In this document: positions 8,730 to 16,544 of the stretch, one piece after another
Layout: the number at the start of each line of letters is the position of its first letter
Numbering within the stretch: the first letter of the stretch is position 1
Assembly: GCA_003427395.1 (NCBI GenBank)
Contig: BFEA01000533.1
Span: 981,007-1,006,237, forward strand
Length of the DNA: 25,231 nt
From: Chara braunii
Lineage: Eukaryota > Streptophyta > Charophyceae > Charales > Characeae
Direction of reading: 5' to 3'
The notes under the pieces: generated by a model
The model's input: the letters and a program-made list of their open reading frames with translations, nothing else
Told to the model about the DNA's origin: nothing
The model's database searches: none
Program-made: the position numbers and the translations under genes

Positions 8730-8910
8730 ATTTGAGGAATATAATCTTCAGACTACTATGATGATGGTACATGCACTGTCTCTTGTGAGAAATCATACAA
8801 GAATCAAGTACACGTACTATTTCCATGACAAGAATAGGAGGCTTTGTGCCACCATAACTTCAGTGGGCACTATTGAGGAAGCAAGGAGGATTGTCAGCAG
8901 CCACCAGTGA
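8656..8910 (+). CDS. family A small protein A1, function unknown
   Basis: Intact 84-codon ORF with ATG at 8656. I do not recognise the family. Four relatives lie in this window (12030, 12324, 24163 and truncated 25158). Shared features are an acidic amphipathic N-terminal half (AESWRESAFEEY), an AL-x-L strand, a strand of the type TRIKYTYYF, a turn, and a C-terminal helix with EEARRIV. By eye the order is helix-strand-strand-strand-helix, which recalls double-stranded-RNA-binding folds, but the basic signature motif of that family is absent and this is only a structural guess. No signal peptide or membrane segment. It lies upstream of B1 in a possible LTR. The leader and N-terminus are 98 percent identical to the copy at 25046, so it belongs to a recently duplicated unit. 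Confidence 0.65.
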   Translation: MEDNNTVRVSRSLYQDTAESWRESAFEEYNLQTTMMMVHALSLVRNHTRIKYTYYFHDKNRRLCATITSVGTIEEARRIVSSHQ

Positions 8911-9133
8911 GCGTCCTGTCCCTGGATAAGAACAGCTCACCTATCTGGACACTCAGTAATCAGTCGTCAGAGATTATTTACTCATCAGTTAGTCATCAGT
9001 GATCATTTAATCAGCGATCAGTCATCAACATTCAGTTAATCTGCAATCAATTATTAGCAATCAGCTCCCTGTGGTCAGTTTGGTAGTCAGTTCTCAGGGA
9101 TCAACTCATCAGTTTGTACGGGCAAGAGTACTC
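8911..9133. repeat. A1-B1 spacer rich in ATCAG/GTCA words
   Basis: Sequence from about 8950 to 9115 is built of short CAGTCATCAGTAATCAGT-like words with no fixed period. A similar texture, CAGCAATCAG-type, recurs near 24720-24900 before the second copy of A1. No ATG-started ORF is supported. The frame of B1 is open upstream to 9071, but without an ATG. Confidence 0.55.
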
Positions 9134-9742
9134 ATGAGTACAGTTCAGTCTGCTCCGGTCAATGAGTCAATACTGGTCAGCCTCAATCGGATCTCATGCA
9201 AAGAGACATTTCATTATCGGTATGTTAGTGCCATTGGTTTCAGACAGGGAGATCTGTCAATCTTCATTGTCCAGACCAATTTTGTTGATGGCACTATCCA
9301 CGATTTGAGGCCTTACCTGAAGAAAGGCAAGGAGACTCATGAGCACTTTGACCCGGTCTGGATCGCAGCTACTGAATACTTTGAGCAGAGAGAGAGGGAG
9401 CTCGATGAGAGTGGTACTATGCTGATCCGCAGCTTCGGGTCAATGCTTTATATAGACTACCTTAGGTCTTCCTTCCCTTCTCTTCTCACAGACGGCACAA
9501 GTTGGCTGGATGTGATTGGTTTGGCAAAGAGATACATCTCTCCGGCGGTGATCGACATTGAGGCGTTGACCGAGCCCACTGATTTTTCTTACCTCAGACG
9601 AGGGGTCTTCTCAGTGGACGGGCTGCCTACTTTGTGGGAGGAGTTTTGCTCCATGGTCAACTATCGTGTCATGTGCCTTGGATGGTCGTGCTCAGAGCTT
9701 GCTGGCTACAGGTGGCGTTTTGTCACGAAGCCTCAGTCTTAG
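9134..9742 (+). CDS. family B protein B1, function unknown
   Basis: Intact ORF of 202 codons from the ATG at 9134. The open frame extends 63 bases further upstream, but only from a GTG, so I use the first ATG. Three broken paralogues follow downstream. Landmarks that align among them are LNRISCKETFHYRY near residue 18, the strand pair SIFIVQTNFVDGTIHDLRPYLKKG, a charged helix YFEQRERELDES, and PSLLTDGTSWLDVIGLAKRY in the middle. The C-terminal 65 or so residues (LRRGVFSVDGLPTLWEEF...) are not clearly seen in the others. No transmembrane segment or catalytic motif is evident. The gene lies 223 bases after A1 on the same strand and upstream of the PBS-like sequence. No known domain recognised. 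Confidence 0.65.
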   Translation: MSTVQSAPVNESILVSLNRISCKETFHYRYVSAIGFRQGDLSIFIVQTNFVDGTIHDLRPYLKKGKETHEHFDPVWIAATEYFEQRERELDESGTMLIRSFGSMLYIDYLRSSFPSLLTDGTSWLDVIGLAKRYISPAVIDIEALTEPTDFSYLRRGVFSVDGLPTLWEEFCSMVNYRVMCLGWSCSELAGYRWRFVTKPQS

Positions 9743-10277
9743 GCTATACGTGGGCGTGGGTCTCGGCACCAGAAAAGATCAGTGAAAAGAGAGATTGAGA
9801 GAGACTGACCAGAGGGATCAGTGAGGACTCTTGAGAGGTGCTGACCATGCTCGTTCACATGTATTTTCTGAGACTATTATGAGTTCTCATTCTTCCCTCA
9901 TTCACTTGATTTTGTCCTTGCTCGAGTCAGTAAGTCTTATTTTCTGCATTATTATTGCTTGATGATTGCCTTCATAGATGTTTTGTCACAGTTATCAAAA
10001 TCAAATTGACATAATTGATGCATGCATAGCACCCCATAATTTTATGATTATTATTTGCATGATTCTCTGTTGTTCCGAATTAAAATAAAAAATTCCTAAG
10101 ACCGGGGACCGGCGAAGACCGCAATTGAAGGGTCTCGCTCGAAGCCGGACGCACACAACAAGAAGGAATTTGCATTATTTAATTCATTTTATTTATTGCA
10201 ATCATATGCAAAATCTTGCGTGACAGCCTGTTGGCTTTCTGGTCGTCCGAAGTGGTCCGACTGAAAAAAGTGCGACA
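9743..10277. other. AT-rich end of candidate LTR
   Basis: Downstream of B1 there is no ORF. The stretch contains ATTATTATT-rich and AAAATAAAAAATTCC sequence and a GC-rich island (about 10100-10155: ACCGGGGACCGGCGAAGACC). It ends ...GTGCGACA just before the PBS. This composition is plausible for an R/U5 part of an LTR, but no poly(A) signal or boundary can be fixed. Confidence 0.35.
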
Positions 10278-10281
10278 AAAA

Positions 10282-10299
10282 TGGCGTCGTTGTCGGGGA
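10282..10299 (+). promoter_or_regulatory. primer-binding site, tRNA-Asp type
   Basis: TGGCGTCGTTGTCGGGGA matches the sequence I remember for the tRNA-Asp primer-binding site of many plant Gypsy elements (TGGCGCCGTTGCCGGGGA) except for two C-to-T changes. It would prime minus-strand DNA synthesis of an LTR retrotransposon. It follows ...GCGACA and four A residues, the usual position just inside a 5' LTR. Confidence 0.65.
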
Positions 10300-10320
10300 C
10301 ATGAAAAAATTTTCGTGTCC
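10297..10320 (+). repeat. hairpin overlapping the 3' end of the PBS
   Basis: GGACATGAAAA and TTTTCGTGTCC pair over 11 positions (one G-U) around two A residues. It begins in the last three bases of the PBS. Leader structures beside the PBS are common in retroelements. Any role here is inference. Confidence 0.5.
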
Positions 10321-10608
10321 GGAACGAACCTGGGTCATCATCATCATCATCCTTGAGCTTTGATTATAATCTGAGAACTGTTGACATTTTTATGAGCTTC
10401 ATGCTAATTTTATTATTCTCATTTGAGTCCCGAACTTTTTTAGGATCACGACTGCTAACTTTGATTTACTCCTTCCTTGTGTGAGGTACCACGCTGGATC
10501 GGAAAAAAATGAGATTGATGTTATTGACTGGAAAGAATCGAGCTTGACACCAAATATGCCCAATTATCTCTCAATACATTGAAGGAAAATTGAAAGGAGG
10601 AGAATGAG
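10321..10608 (+). other. leader between PBS and first internal ORF
   Basis: No ORF. An (ATC)5 microsatellite lies near 10336-10350. A purine-rich stretch (GGAAAATTGAAAGGAGGAG) precedes the ATG at 10609. If the PBS is real, this is the untranslated leader of the element. Confidence 0.4.
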
Positions 10609-11036
10609 ATGGATCAAGACAAATGCTGGTCGACGGTGTTCTGAAAGTTTTGTCCAAATTTACCACAAGAGGGATATTTCCTTACAGGTGTGAGGCTTGT
10701 TGGGGCTATCATTCTTGTGGCACAACCATCTGCGTAGTGCTGACTCATTCCTTGAAGGGAGATATCTATGATATCCGCCCCTATGTCAAGGAAGGAGGCA
10801 TCAATGATGGTGAGAACTTTAATTGGTTATGAGAGATCGTGATCCAATTTATTTATGACGAAAGAGGAGACTTGATCAAGCAAAAAAAGAAAGTGGAATG
10901 GGGTATAATGCAAGTGACATACAAGACTGTTCCAATCCCTTCTATACCTGATAGTTATTGTGATGAGACTAGCTGGTTTCCGATAATCAACATGGTATTG
11001 ACAAGAGAGAAAAGAAACGGTGGATATAAGAATTGA
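10609..11036 (+). pseudogene. family B pseudogene B2
   Basis: An ATG at 10609 opens only a short frame. The B-like frame runs from 10623 to 11036 with a TGA at 10830-10832, so a frameshift near 10620 and one nonsense change separate it from an intact gene. It aligns with B1 at FTTRGIFPYRCE, at GDIYDIRPYVKEG (B1: GTIHDLRPYLKKG), at a charged helix and at ETSWFPIINMV (B1: GTSWLDVIGLA). It lacks a clear equivalent of the B1 C-terminal third. It sits directly downstream of the PBS-like leader and overlaps the start of B3 by 17 bases. Function unknown. Likely non-functional unless the disruptions are sequencing errors. Confidence 0.55.
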
Positions 11037-11519
11037 AGAGATTTCAGCAGAAGTAATCAGACAAAGAAGGTCAAATTTTGGCAGAGGTTCGGGTCCAAGT
11101 CAAGAGAAGATTGAATGTCTCATAAGGTCACTGAATACTCTGAGCAAGAGAGGGGCATTTTCATATGAAGTTGTCAGGTATGAGGTGGTCGAGAGCGGAT
11201 GGGAACAGGAATGATTATATGTACTGACATTCTATTTCACAGATCTGGATGTGTATGATGTGAAATCTATGTTCCAAAAGAAAGAAGTGTTGATGCGGTA
11301 TATGGGAGATGCTGGGGATTTGCTGAAGAGGTAGTACTGAGAGAGAAAGAGAGGTTTGAGAAAGAGAACAAATGTTTCATGGGGTCGACTCGATTTACTG
11401 TCTTTGATGGATTCTCAGTCCCTCCCTTACCTGATATCAATCTATCTAAAAACAACTGGTATGCCATGATAAAGTTTGCATGAAAAGTGAAGAGAGTCCA
11501 AGAAGAATATTCTCAGTAG
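11020..11519 (+). pseudogene. family B pseudogene B3
   Basis: The frame from 11020 carries SLNTLSKRGAFSYEVVRYEVV, the N-terminal family landmark. After a TGA at 11212-11214 it continues LTFYFTDLDVYDVKSMFQKK, the strand-pair landmark. A frameshift near 11320 leads into the charged helix REKERFEKEN and then VPPLPDINLSKNNWYAMIKFA, the middle landmark. It ends in stops at 11480 and 11517. At least one frameshift and one internal stop break it. The landmarks occur in the same order as in B1, which is the main evidence for descent. No function is known. Confidence 0.5.
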
Positions 11520-12027
11520 CCAGGATAACTACTGTGAGGGGTAGACTCTATGAGGTGATAGGGTGTGATAATCCTTTTGTGATCCTGTGATTTGAAACTT
11601 GTGAGAGAGGGTCCGTAATATTTCACATTCCAGTGGCCAAATTCCTGAGTACAGGTAGCCTAGACGTAAGGATTTATGTACCGGCAGGTCTAGAAAAGGA
11701 AGATGACTACTTGAAGTGTCAGACATGTGCTTATATTAGTCTCATAAGAACCAAAGAGTGGCTTGAAAAGTTAAAGAGAAAAGTAACCTTGGGAAAGAAG
11801 TAAGACAATTCGAGAGGCTCCCTGAGTTCTTGATTACTAAGGGATTTGAAGGCAAGAGAGATTGGATGTCTCCGTTGGAAGTCATTGCAGAGATTGGTAG
11901 AGCAAGAGAAAAAGACTCTGCTGTGATGATAAAATCCCTACTCCTGAGTACCTTTGAACACAGATTCGAGGTCCCTGATTATGTCCAACCTGAGATCTAC
12001 CTTTCAGATGTTGCTTATGAAGATTAG
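11504..12027 (+). pseudogene. family B pseudogene B4
   Basis: The first part (from about 11504) reads ARITTVRGRLYEVIGC and, after a TGA at 11588-11590, VIFHIPVAKFLSTGSLDVRIYVPAG followed by a helix. These are the first two family B landmarks. A frameshift near 11800 leads into VRQFERLPEFLITKGFEGKR and WMSPLEVIAEIGRA, the middle landmark, then 45 further residues to a TAG at 12025-12027. This is the only broken copy with a clear tail beyond the middle landmark, so it is closest in length to B1. The next gene, A2, starts two bases after its stop. Confidence 0.5.
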
Positions 12028-12029
12028 CA

Positions 12030-12320
12030 ATGCCCAGTTTGACTGAACAGCTGACACTGGGAGTTGTGTTGGAAGGTATAGTAGTCAAGATAGAAGGGAC
12101 TCTTCGGATCTCTGATAGAAATCTTTCTACCCTGGATGAGCTTGAGTTTTTGCAGCCTTTCTTAGATTGCATGAGAGATTATGCCTTGAGAGTTACCACT
12201 GACCAGACTGAGATAAACTATCTGTTAAAGGTGGTGAAAGTGGGAACTACTAAGAGAGTGTCATATCACACTTTTCAGGAACGGGTCTCTCTCGCAAGAA
12301 GGATCAATAGTGGGTTGTAA
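12030..12320 (+). CDS. family A small protein A2
   Basis: Uninterrupted 96-codon ORF with ATG two bases after the B4 stop. It aligns with A3 and A1: an early strand VVKIEGTLR, an acidic helix LDELEFLQPFLDCM, then YALRVTTDQTEINYLLKVVKV and a C-terminal helix ending RVSLARRINSGL (A1: EEARRIV; A3: SFARRV). It is somewhat longer at the N-terminus than A1. The near-zero spacing to B4 and A3 is unusual for nuclear genes and suggests a former polyprotein or a compact element transcript. Whether the stop codons are original or decay products is unclear. Function unknown. Confidence 0.5.
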   Translation: MPSLTEQLTLGVVLEGIVVKIEGTLRISDRNLSTLDELEFLQPFLDCMRDYALRVTTDQTEINYLLKVVKVGTTKRVSYHTFQERVSLARRINSGL

Positions 12321-12323
12321 ACG

Positions 12324-12590
12324 ATGCAATTTGATTATGAGATTATAGACCTGACTCGATATTTTATGATTCGGGGTACTATAAAGGGGTATAATAGAAG
12401 ATTGAATAGAGATGATGAGAGAGAGTTGATTGAAGATTACATTGGAAGGCTGAGAAGGATTGCACTGCCCTTGATCACTACCCAATCAATTATTGCTTAT
12501 ACNCTATATGTACAGAACTCCCAGGGGGTAGAGCAGACAAGAGAGGAGAAAAACGAGTCTGTATCTTTTGCGAGAAGAGTGAGAGATTGA
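12324..12590 (+). CDS. family A small protein A3
   Basis: An 88-codon ORF in the same frame as A2, separated from its stop by three bases. It contains one ambiguous base (N at 12503), giving one unknown residue. Landmarks shared with A2 are an early FMIRGTIKG strand, a basic and acidic helix, IALPLITTQSIIAY and the terminal SVSFARRVRD. It is probably a tandem duplicate of A2, now strongly diverged. Fifty-nine purine-rich bases separate it from the gag start. Function unknown. Confidence 0.5.
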   Translation: MQFDYEIIDLTRYFMIRGTIKGYNRRLNRDDERELIEDYIGRLRRIALPLITTQSIIAYXLYVQNSQGVEQTREEKNESVSFARRVRD

Positions 12591-12649
12591 AGAGCAGATA
12601 AGAAAAGGATAAGAGTAACAGAAAGAGAAGAGGATATCTGGAAAAATTT

Positions 12650-13197
12650 ATGGTCAAGATGGCAGGGCGACGAAGACCAAGCACATCTGCAGGGACCAAT
12701 GAAGAGGCCTTGGTTGGGGTTATACGAGAACTGGTCGAGAGAGTGGATACTATAAAAGGAGGATCAGACATTGCAAGAGCGAAGAGGCCAGATGAGAGAA
12801 TCCCCTGCTTCAGAGGACCTCAGGTTAATGACTTATTGGATGAGTATGAATTATTTGGACTCAGTTATGGTTAGATAGATAAGCAACGGCTTAAGCACTT
12901 CCTATCTTATTGTGATACTGACTCAAGATTGACAGTTCAGGAATTAATGGAAGGTGTCACTAAATGTGAAGAGGTCAAGGAAAGACTGAAAAATGAATTT
13001 GAGAAAGATTCAGTTCCAACCACAACTAAGGACTTACTCAACATCAGAAGAGCTAAATATGACACCTTTTATGTTTTTCTTCAGACCTTCATCTGAACAG
13101 CAAGAAGGATTCCATATTTGGACGAAGCTCAGAGATCTCATATATTTTTGACAAATTTTACTGACACTGAAAGGCAAGCAGTTCTTAATCCCTCGCT
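12650..13197 (+). pseudogene. gag: truncated Ty3/Gypsy gag
   Basis: The frame starts MVKMAGRRRPSTSAGTNEEA. After a Lys/Arg stretch it carries RIPCFRGPQVNDLLDEYELF, then LKHFLSYC, VQELMEGVTKCEEVKERLKN and HIFLTNFTDTERQAVLNPSL, a pattern I recall from capsid regions of charophyte-type Gypsy elements. In-frame stops occur at 12872-12874 (TAG where Trp would be expected) and 13094-13096 (TGA where Arg is plausible). Sequence then jumps directly to reverse transcriptase in another frame. The zinc-knuckle part of gag, the protease and the N-terminal reverse transcriptase motifs are all absent. Gag would form the particle that packages element RNA. This copy cannot. Confidence 0.7.
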
Positions 13198-13780
13198 GAA
13201 TCTTTTGCTGGTCGATGTATTTATTCCCTAGTTGACCTGTATTCTGGCTATGATCAGTTCCCTATTGATCCCACTAACCGACCAATGACTGTCATACACA
13301 CGCCAATGGGGCTTGTTCAAATGTGCGTGGTACCTCAGGGCTGGACTAACAGGGTGACAGTGGTTCAAAGGGATATGATCAAAGTCATGTAGGATATTTC
13401 TTCTGAAATAACCAGTCCCTACATTGATGATAATCCTGTAAAAAAAAACCCTGGTAAGGGATGAGACTTTGGTCGCAGGGGGAGTCAAAAAGTTTATCTG
13501 GGAATATGCTGAAGGTGTAAAGATGGTCCTAGAGAGACTTCAGAAGTATAATCTGATTGTCAGTGGACCAAAGTCCCTTCTCTTTCAGCCAGAAGTGATA
13601 ATCTTGGGCTTCAGATGTTTCTCCAAGGGTAGGAGTCCAGATCCCAAGAAAATAGACAAGATCTTGAACTGGCCTCTGCCTCTCAAAAGGGTGACAGACG
13701 TCAGGAGCTTCTTGAGGGTCTGTGGATTCTGGAGGATTTTTATTCCTCATTTTGCTGCCCTTGTAGAACCTCTGAGAGAA
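13198..13780 (+). pseudogene. pol: Gypsy reverse transcriptase fragment
   Basis: The frame enters at ESFAGRCIYSL and continues VDLYSGYDQFPIDPTNRPMT, HTPMGLVQM, VPQGWTNRVTVVQRDM and the catalytic YIDD at 13420-13431. It is thus a true Ty3/Gypsy polymerase core lacking its N-terminal motifs. A TAG interrupts at 13390-13392. A frameshift coincides with an A9 run at 13440-13448; one A fewer would restore agreement with the downstream frame VAGGVKKFIWEY. Then come NLIVSGPKSLLFQPEVIILGF and the thumb-like DPKKIDKILNWPLP and DVRSFLRVCGFWRIFIPHF. The protein copies element RNA into DNA. This copy is inactive. Confidence 0.85.
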
Positions 13781-14270
13781 ATGGTAAGACAAAGAACTAA
13801 CTTAGCATGGAATGATAAAAGACAAGTTGCAGCAGAAACATTGAAAGAAAAACTAAGAGACAGTGGTGTAGTACTGGGAGTACCCTATTATGATGATGAG
13901 GAGACAAGACCTTTCATCATTGAGGCTGATGGAGGACCAATGGCACTGGGTGGAGTACTTATCCAGAAAGATGAAAATGAGAGAGAGAGGCCTCTAAGGT
14001 TTGAAAGCAGAACCCTCAATTCTACTTAAAGAGGCTACACTCAATTCAGGAAAGAGTTACTGTCAATCATCCATAGCCTCAGGTGCTTCAAGCACTACGT
14101 CTTGGGAAGGAGATTAATCCTGAGGACTAATGCATCTGCTGTGATTAGTGTCATTAAAAAACATCAATAGGTAGATCCAACAGTCAGCAGGTGGATCGCT
14201 TTTATCTAGACATATGATTTTAAGCTGGAAAAAAATCCCCACTTGGAAGAATAGAGCGGATGGCTTAAGC
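13781..14270 (+). pseudogene. pol: Gypsy RNase H domain, broken
   Basis: FIIEADGGPMALGGVLIQ (about 13913-13966) holds the first catalytic Asp. PLRFESRTLNST, then FRKELLSIIHSLRCFKHYVLG and RLILRTNASAV follow. The last has Asn where related elements have Asp. In-frame stops occur at 14027-14029 (TAA), 14168-14170 (TAG) and 14207-14209 (TAG where Trp is expected). A second frameshift falls on an A7 run at 14229-14235, after which KNRADGLSRIEW, the usual connection to integrase, is in frame. RNase H degrades the RNA strand during reverse transcription. Confidence 0.8.
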
Positions 14271-15914
14271 CGGATCGAGTGGCGGGAAGAAGTAGAAGAA
14301 GATGTGGGTGGAACGATTGAAGAATCTGCCTGTGTTGATAATTTCCTTAATGAAAAAGATGATGAGGATTATGAGGCGTCATACTCCTACAAGTGGAGTC
14401 TGTGGCCTGAAGAGAGAGACAGTTGGGGAGAAATTCTAAGTGCATACGTCTACGAGTCGATTCTAGGGAAAGAAGAAGATGATGAACCAAACGATTGGTA
14501 TGCAAGAATTAATGCAGCAGCAGTGGCTGCTCATGAAATTGGAGAAAGTTCAGGTTTAAACGAAGAAGAAGAGAGTGAAAAGAAGGAAGAGGAGATATTT
14601 TTCTTCTTTGAAGAATATGATAAAAATTATCAAGAGGTTGGCAGGAAGATGAAAAGGGAGCAGCTAAAAAAATATTATTGTAAAGATTCAAGGAAGAAAT
14701 TCAGATTAAAAAGAGGACATCTCTTTGTGGATGGTAAGGGGGACTTACCTCCACTAAGAGTGGTCTGTGGTAAAGAGAGGCAGTCAGAGATAATCGCTGC
14801 TCTACATGAGGGGGTTGTCGGTGGCCACATAGCTGCTGAGGCTACCTATTCCAAGACTATCAAACTCTACTTCTGGCCTTGCATGAGAGACATGATTTTC
14901 AGATACTGTAAATCATGTGTCTTATGTCAAAAGAGGTCTACTACAAGGATGATTGAGCCCCTGTTCCCTACAATCCTGGTAGAGCCAGGTAGTAAAGTTC
15001 ATCTGGATCTCATCACTATGCCCCCAGGCAAGGGTGGGATGAGATACATACTAAACATGAGAGATAATTTATTTGGATACGTTGAGGCAAAAACTCTGAA
15101 AAGGAAGACAGCCGAGCAAGTGGCTGATTGGATAGAGTAAGTCTATCTCAGGTATCCTTTTATCAGAGAATTTGTCTCAGACAGAGGATCAAAATTCAGA
15201 AATAATTTTGTCAGAAGAATTACACTCAGATTGAGAGTCAGAATTCGATATGTGACTACTTACCATCCTCAAGCGAATGCTCCTGTGGAAAGAGGTCACA
15301 AAACTCTGAAAGATTCATTGGCCAAGTGGTGTGAAGCGAAACTCAGTAACTGGTCAAAGGTGTTAAGAGCTGCTGTATATGTTGATAATATCACGGTCAA
15401 GAGAACTACTGGTTATGCACCTTTTACACTGTGGTATGACCGTTATGCTACATTGCCTATTGAGAATATTGTCAAGACATGGTAAAGTCAAGAAAGTGAC
15501 AGTGATTATTCTATTTCAGAACTCCTTCAGATCAGAATGAGCCAGATATCTGAAGTTGATCAGGCAGTGATGGATGCAGTAGAGAGGATGACATCCAGTA
15601 GACTATCCGATCAAGAAAGATGGAACAAGAAAAGATATATAAGAAAAGAGAAATTGAAGATTGGAGATGTTGTTCTTTTGTTTAACAGTTCTTTTGAGAC
15701 ACAATGGACTAAAAGATTGAAGTCCAGATGACTTGGTCCTTACAGAATCACATGAGAGGCAAAAGACAAGGTTTATGAGATCTCAAAAATGAATAGATCC
15801 AGGGTTCATGACATGGTATCAGGGTCAAGACTTCGTAAGTTCATCTTCAGAGACCCTGACTTGATCCCTACAGTGACTCCAAAGAGAGGAAAGAGAAGTC
15901 AACCATCCAAGTAA
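14271..15914 (+). pseudogene. pol: Gypsy integrase with GPY/F module, broken by stops
   Basis: One frame covers this whole segment. An acidic linker (14290-14640) leads to a zinc-binding HHCC: His codons at 14805 and 14826 and Cys codons at 14916 and 14925. Catalytic Asp is at 15006 (HLDLITMP), the second Asp at 15180 (VSDRGSKF) and Glu at 15288 (PVERGHK), spaced 57 and 35 residues apart, the canonical D,D35E pattern. A C-terminal LGPYRIT motif (about 15732-15752) is the GPY/F module. Four in-frame stops interrupt it: 15138, 15483, 15729 and 15753. The natural stop is TAA at 15912-15914. Integrase would insert element DNA into chromosomes. The catalytic residues survive but the frame is dead. 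Confidence 0.85.
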
Positions 15915-16180
15915 GAAAACAGTCATAGAAGACTAAAAAAAAGTACAGTAAGACACTGAGACAGTAAGGCTCAGTTATTGACAGACAAAGATCATTCGTG
16001 CATAGTCAATTCAACATTTCAAGTTTCAGTATTTCAGTTTCAGTACTTTAGTTTCATCATCTCAATTCCAATATACCAGTTTTCAGCAAGTCATTTTATT
16101 ATCTATTTCAGCAAGCAACTAAGTTAATGAGACTATATCTTTGATGCAGCGCTACAGTCGTTCCATGAGTGTCAAGTCCN
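15915..16180 (+). other. 3' untranslated stretch of the retroelement
   Basis: No ORF. Words such as TTTCAGTATTTCAGTTTCAGTACTTTAG give weak TTTCAGT periodicity at 16020-16055. An ambiguous base (N) lies at 16180. Confidence 0.4.
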
Positions 16181-16192
16181 GAGAGTGGGGAG
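16181..16192 (+). promoter_or_regulatory. possible polypurine tract
   Basis: GAGAGTGGGGAG, 270 bases after the pol stop, is where a plus-strand primer would be expected. One T interrupts it and the sequence after it (TAACTGTGAG) does not match the start of the candidate 5' LTR, so the call is weak. Confidence 0.3.
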
Positions 16193-16309
16193 TAACTGTG
16201 AGTATAGTTCTGGGAGCATTGACACAGTGTCAAGATCTGAGAAACTTATGGCTGTGGCACATCAAATGATATAAGCAGTATTATTCTTATCACAAAGAGA
16301 AAGTATGAT

Positions 16310-16510
16310 GGCATAAAAAAATTCATTTCTGTCTGATTGAAAGTTGTCAGCAGAAGGACTTCGTGTACCTGACTAAGTTGTCCATCCGAGAGATTCGGAC
16401 GAAGGCAGGCATAAAAAAATTCAGCTTAACTTGACTGAGGATGGTCAGTAGAGGGACTTCGTGCTTCTTGGCTAAGGGTCTGTCTTCTCTCAGATGAGGG
16501 AAGGGACCCC
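16310..16510. repeat. 98-bp tandem duplication
   Basis: GGCATAAAAAAATTCA occurs at 16310-16325 and 16408-16423. Later words (GGACTTCGTG, CTAAG, TGTC) repeat at the same 98-bp offset. The two units are strongly diverged between these anchors. No gene. Confidence 0.7.
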
Positions 16511-16544
16511 TCTGAGATCAGAGTTTCAGTACTTCCTTGAGACT

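Larger units (their letters stand above)
8544..10277 (+). mobile_element. candidate LTR carrying genes A1 and B1
   Basis: The interval starts where the direct repeat with 25046 begins (a TG occurs at 8554). It ends ...GCGACA at 10277, four A residues before a tRNA-Asp-type primer-binding site. TG...CA ends, a PBS directly downstream and a second copy of the left end fit an LTR of about 1.7 kb. Against this, no polypurine tract is visible before 25046, and the interval holds two open reading frames, unusual for an LTR. It could instead be part of a segmental duplication. Confidence 0.35.

Noticed and set aside
9071-9133. N-terminal extension of B1 from a GTG
   Set aside because: Eukaryotic initiation at GTG is unlikely, and the extension is built from the ATCAG-type spacer words.
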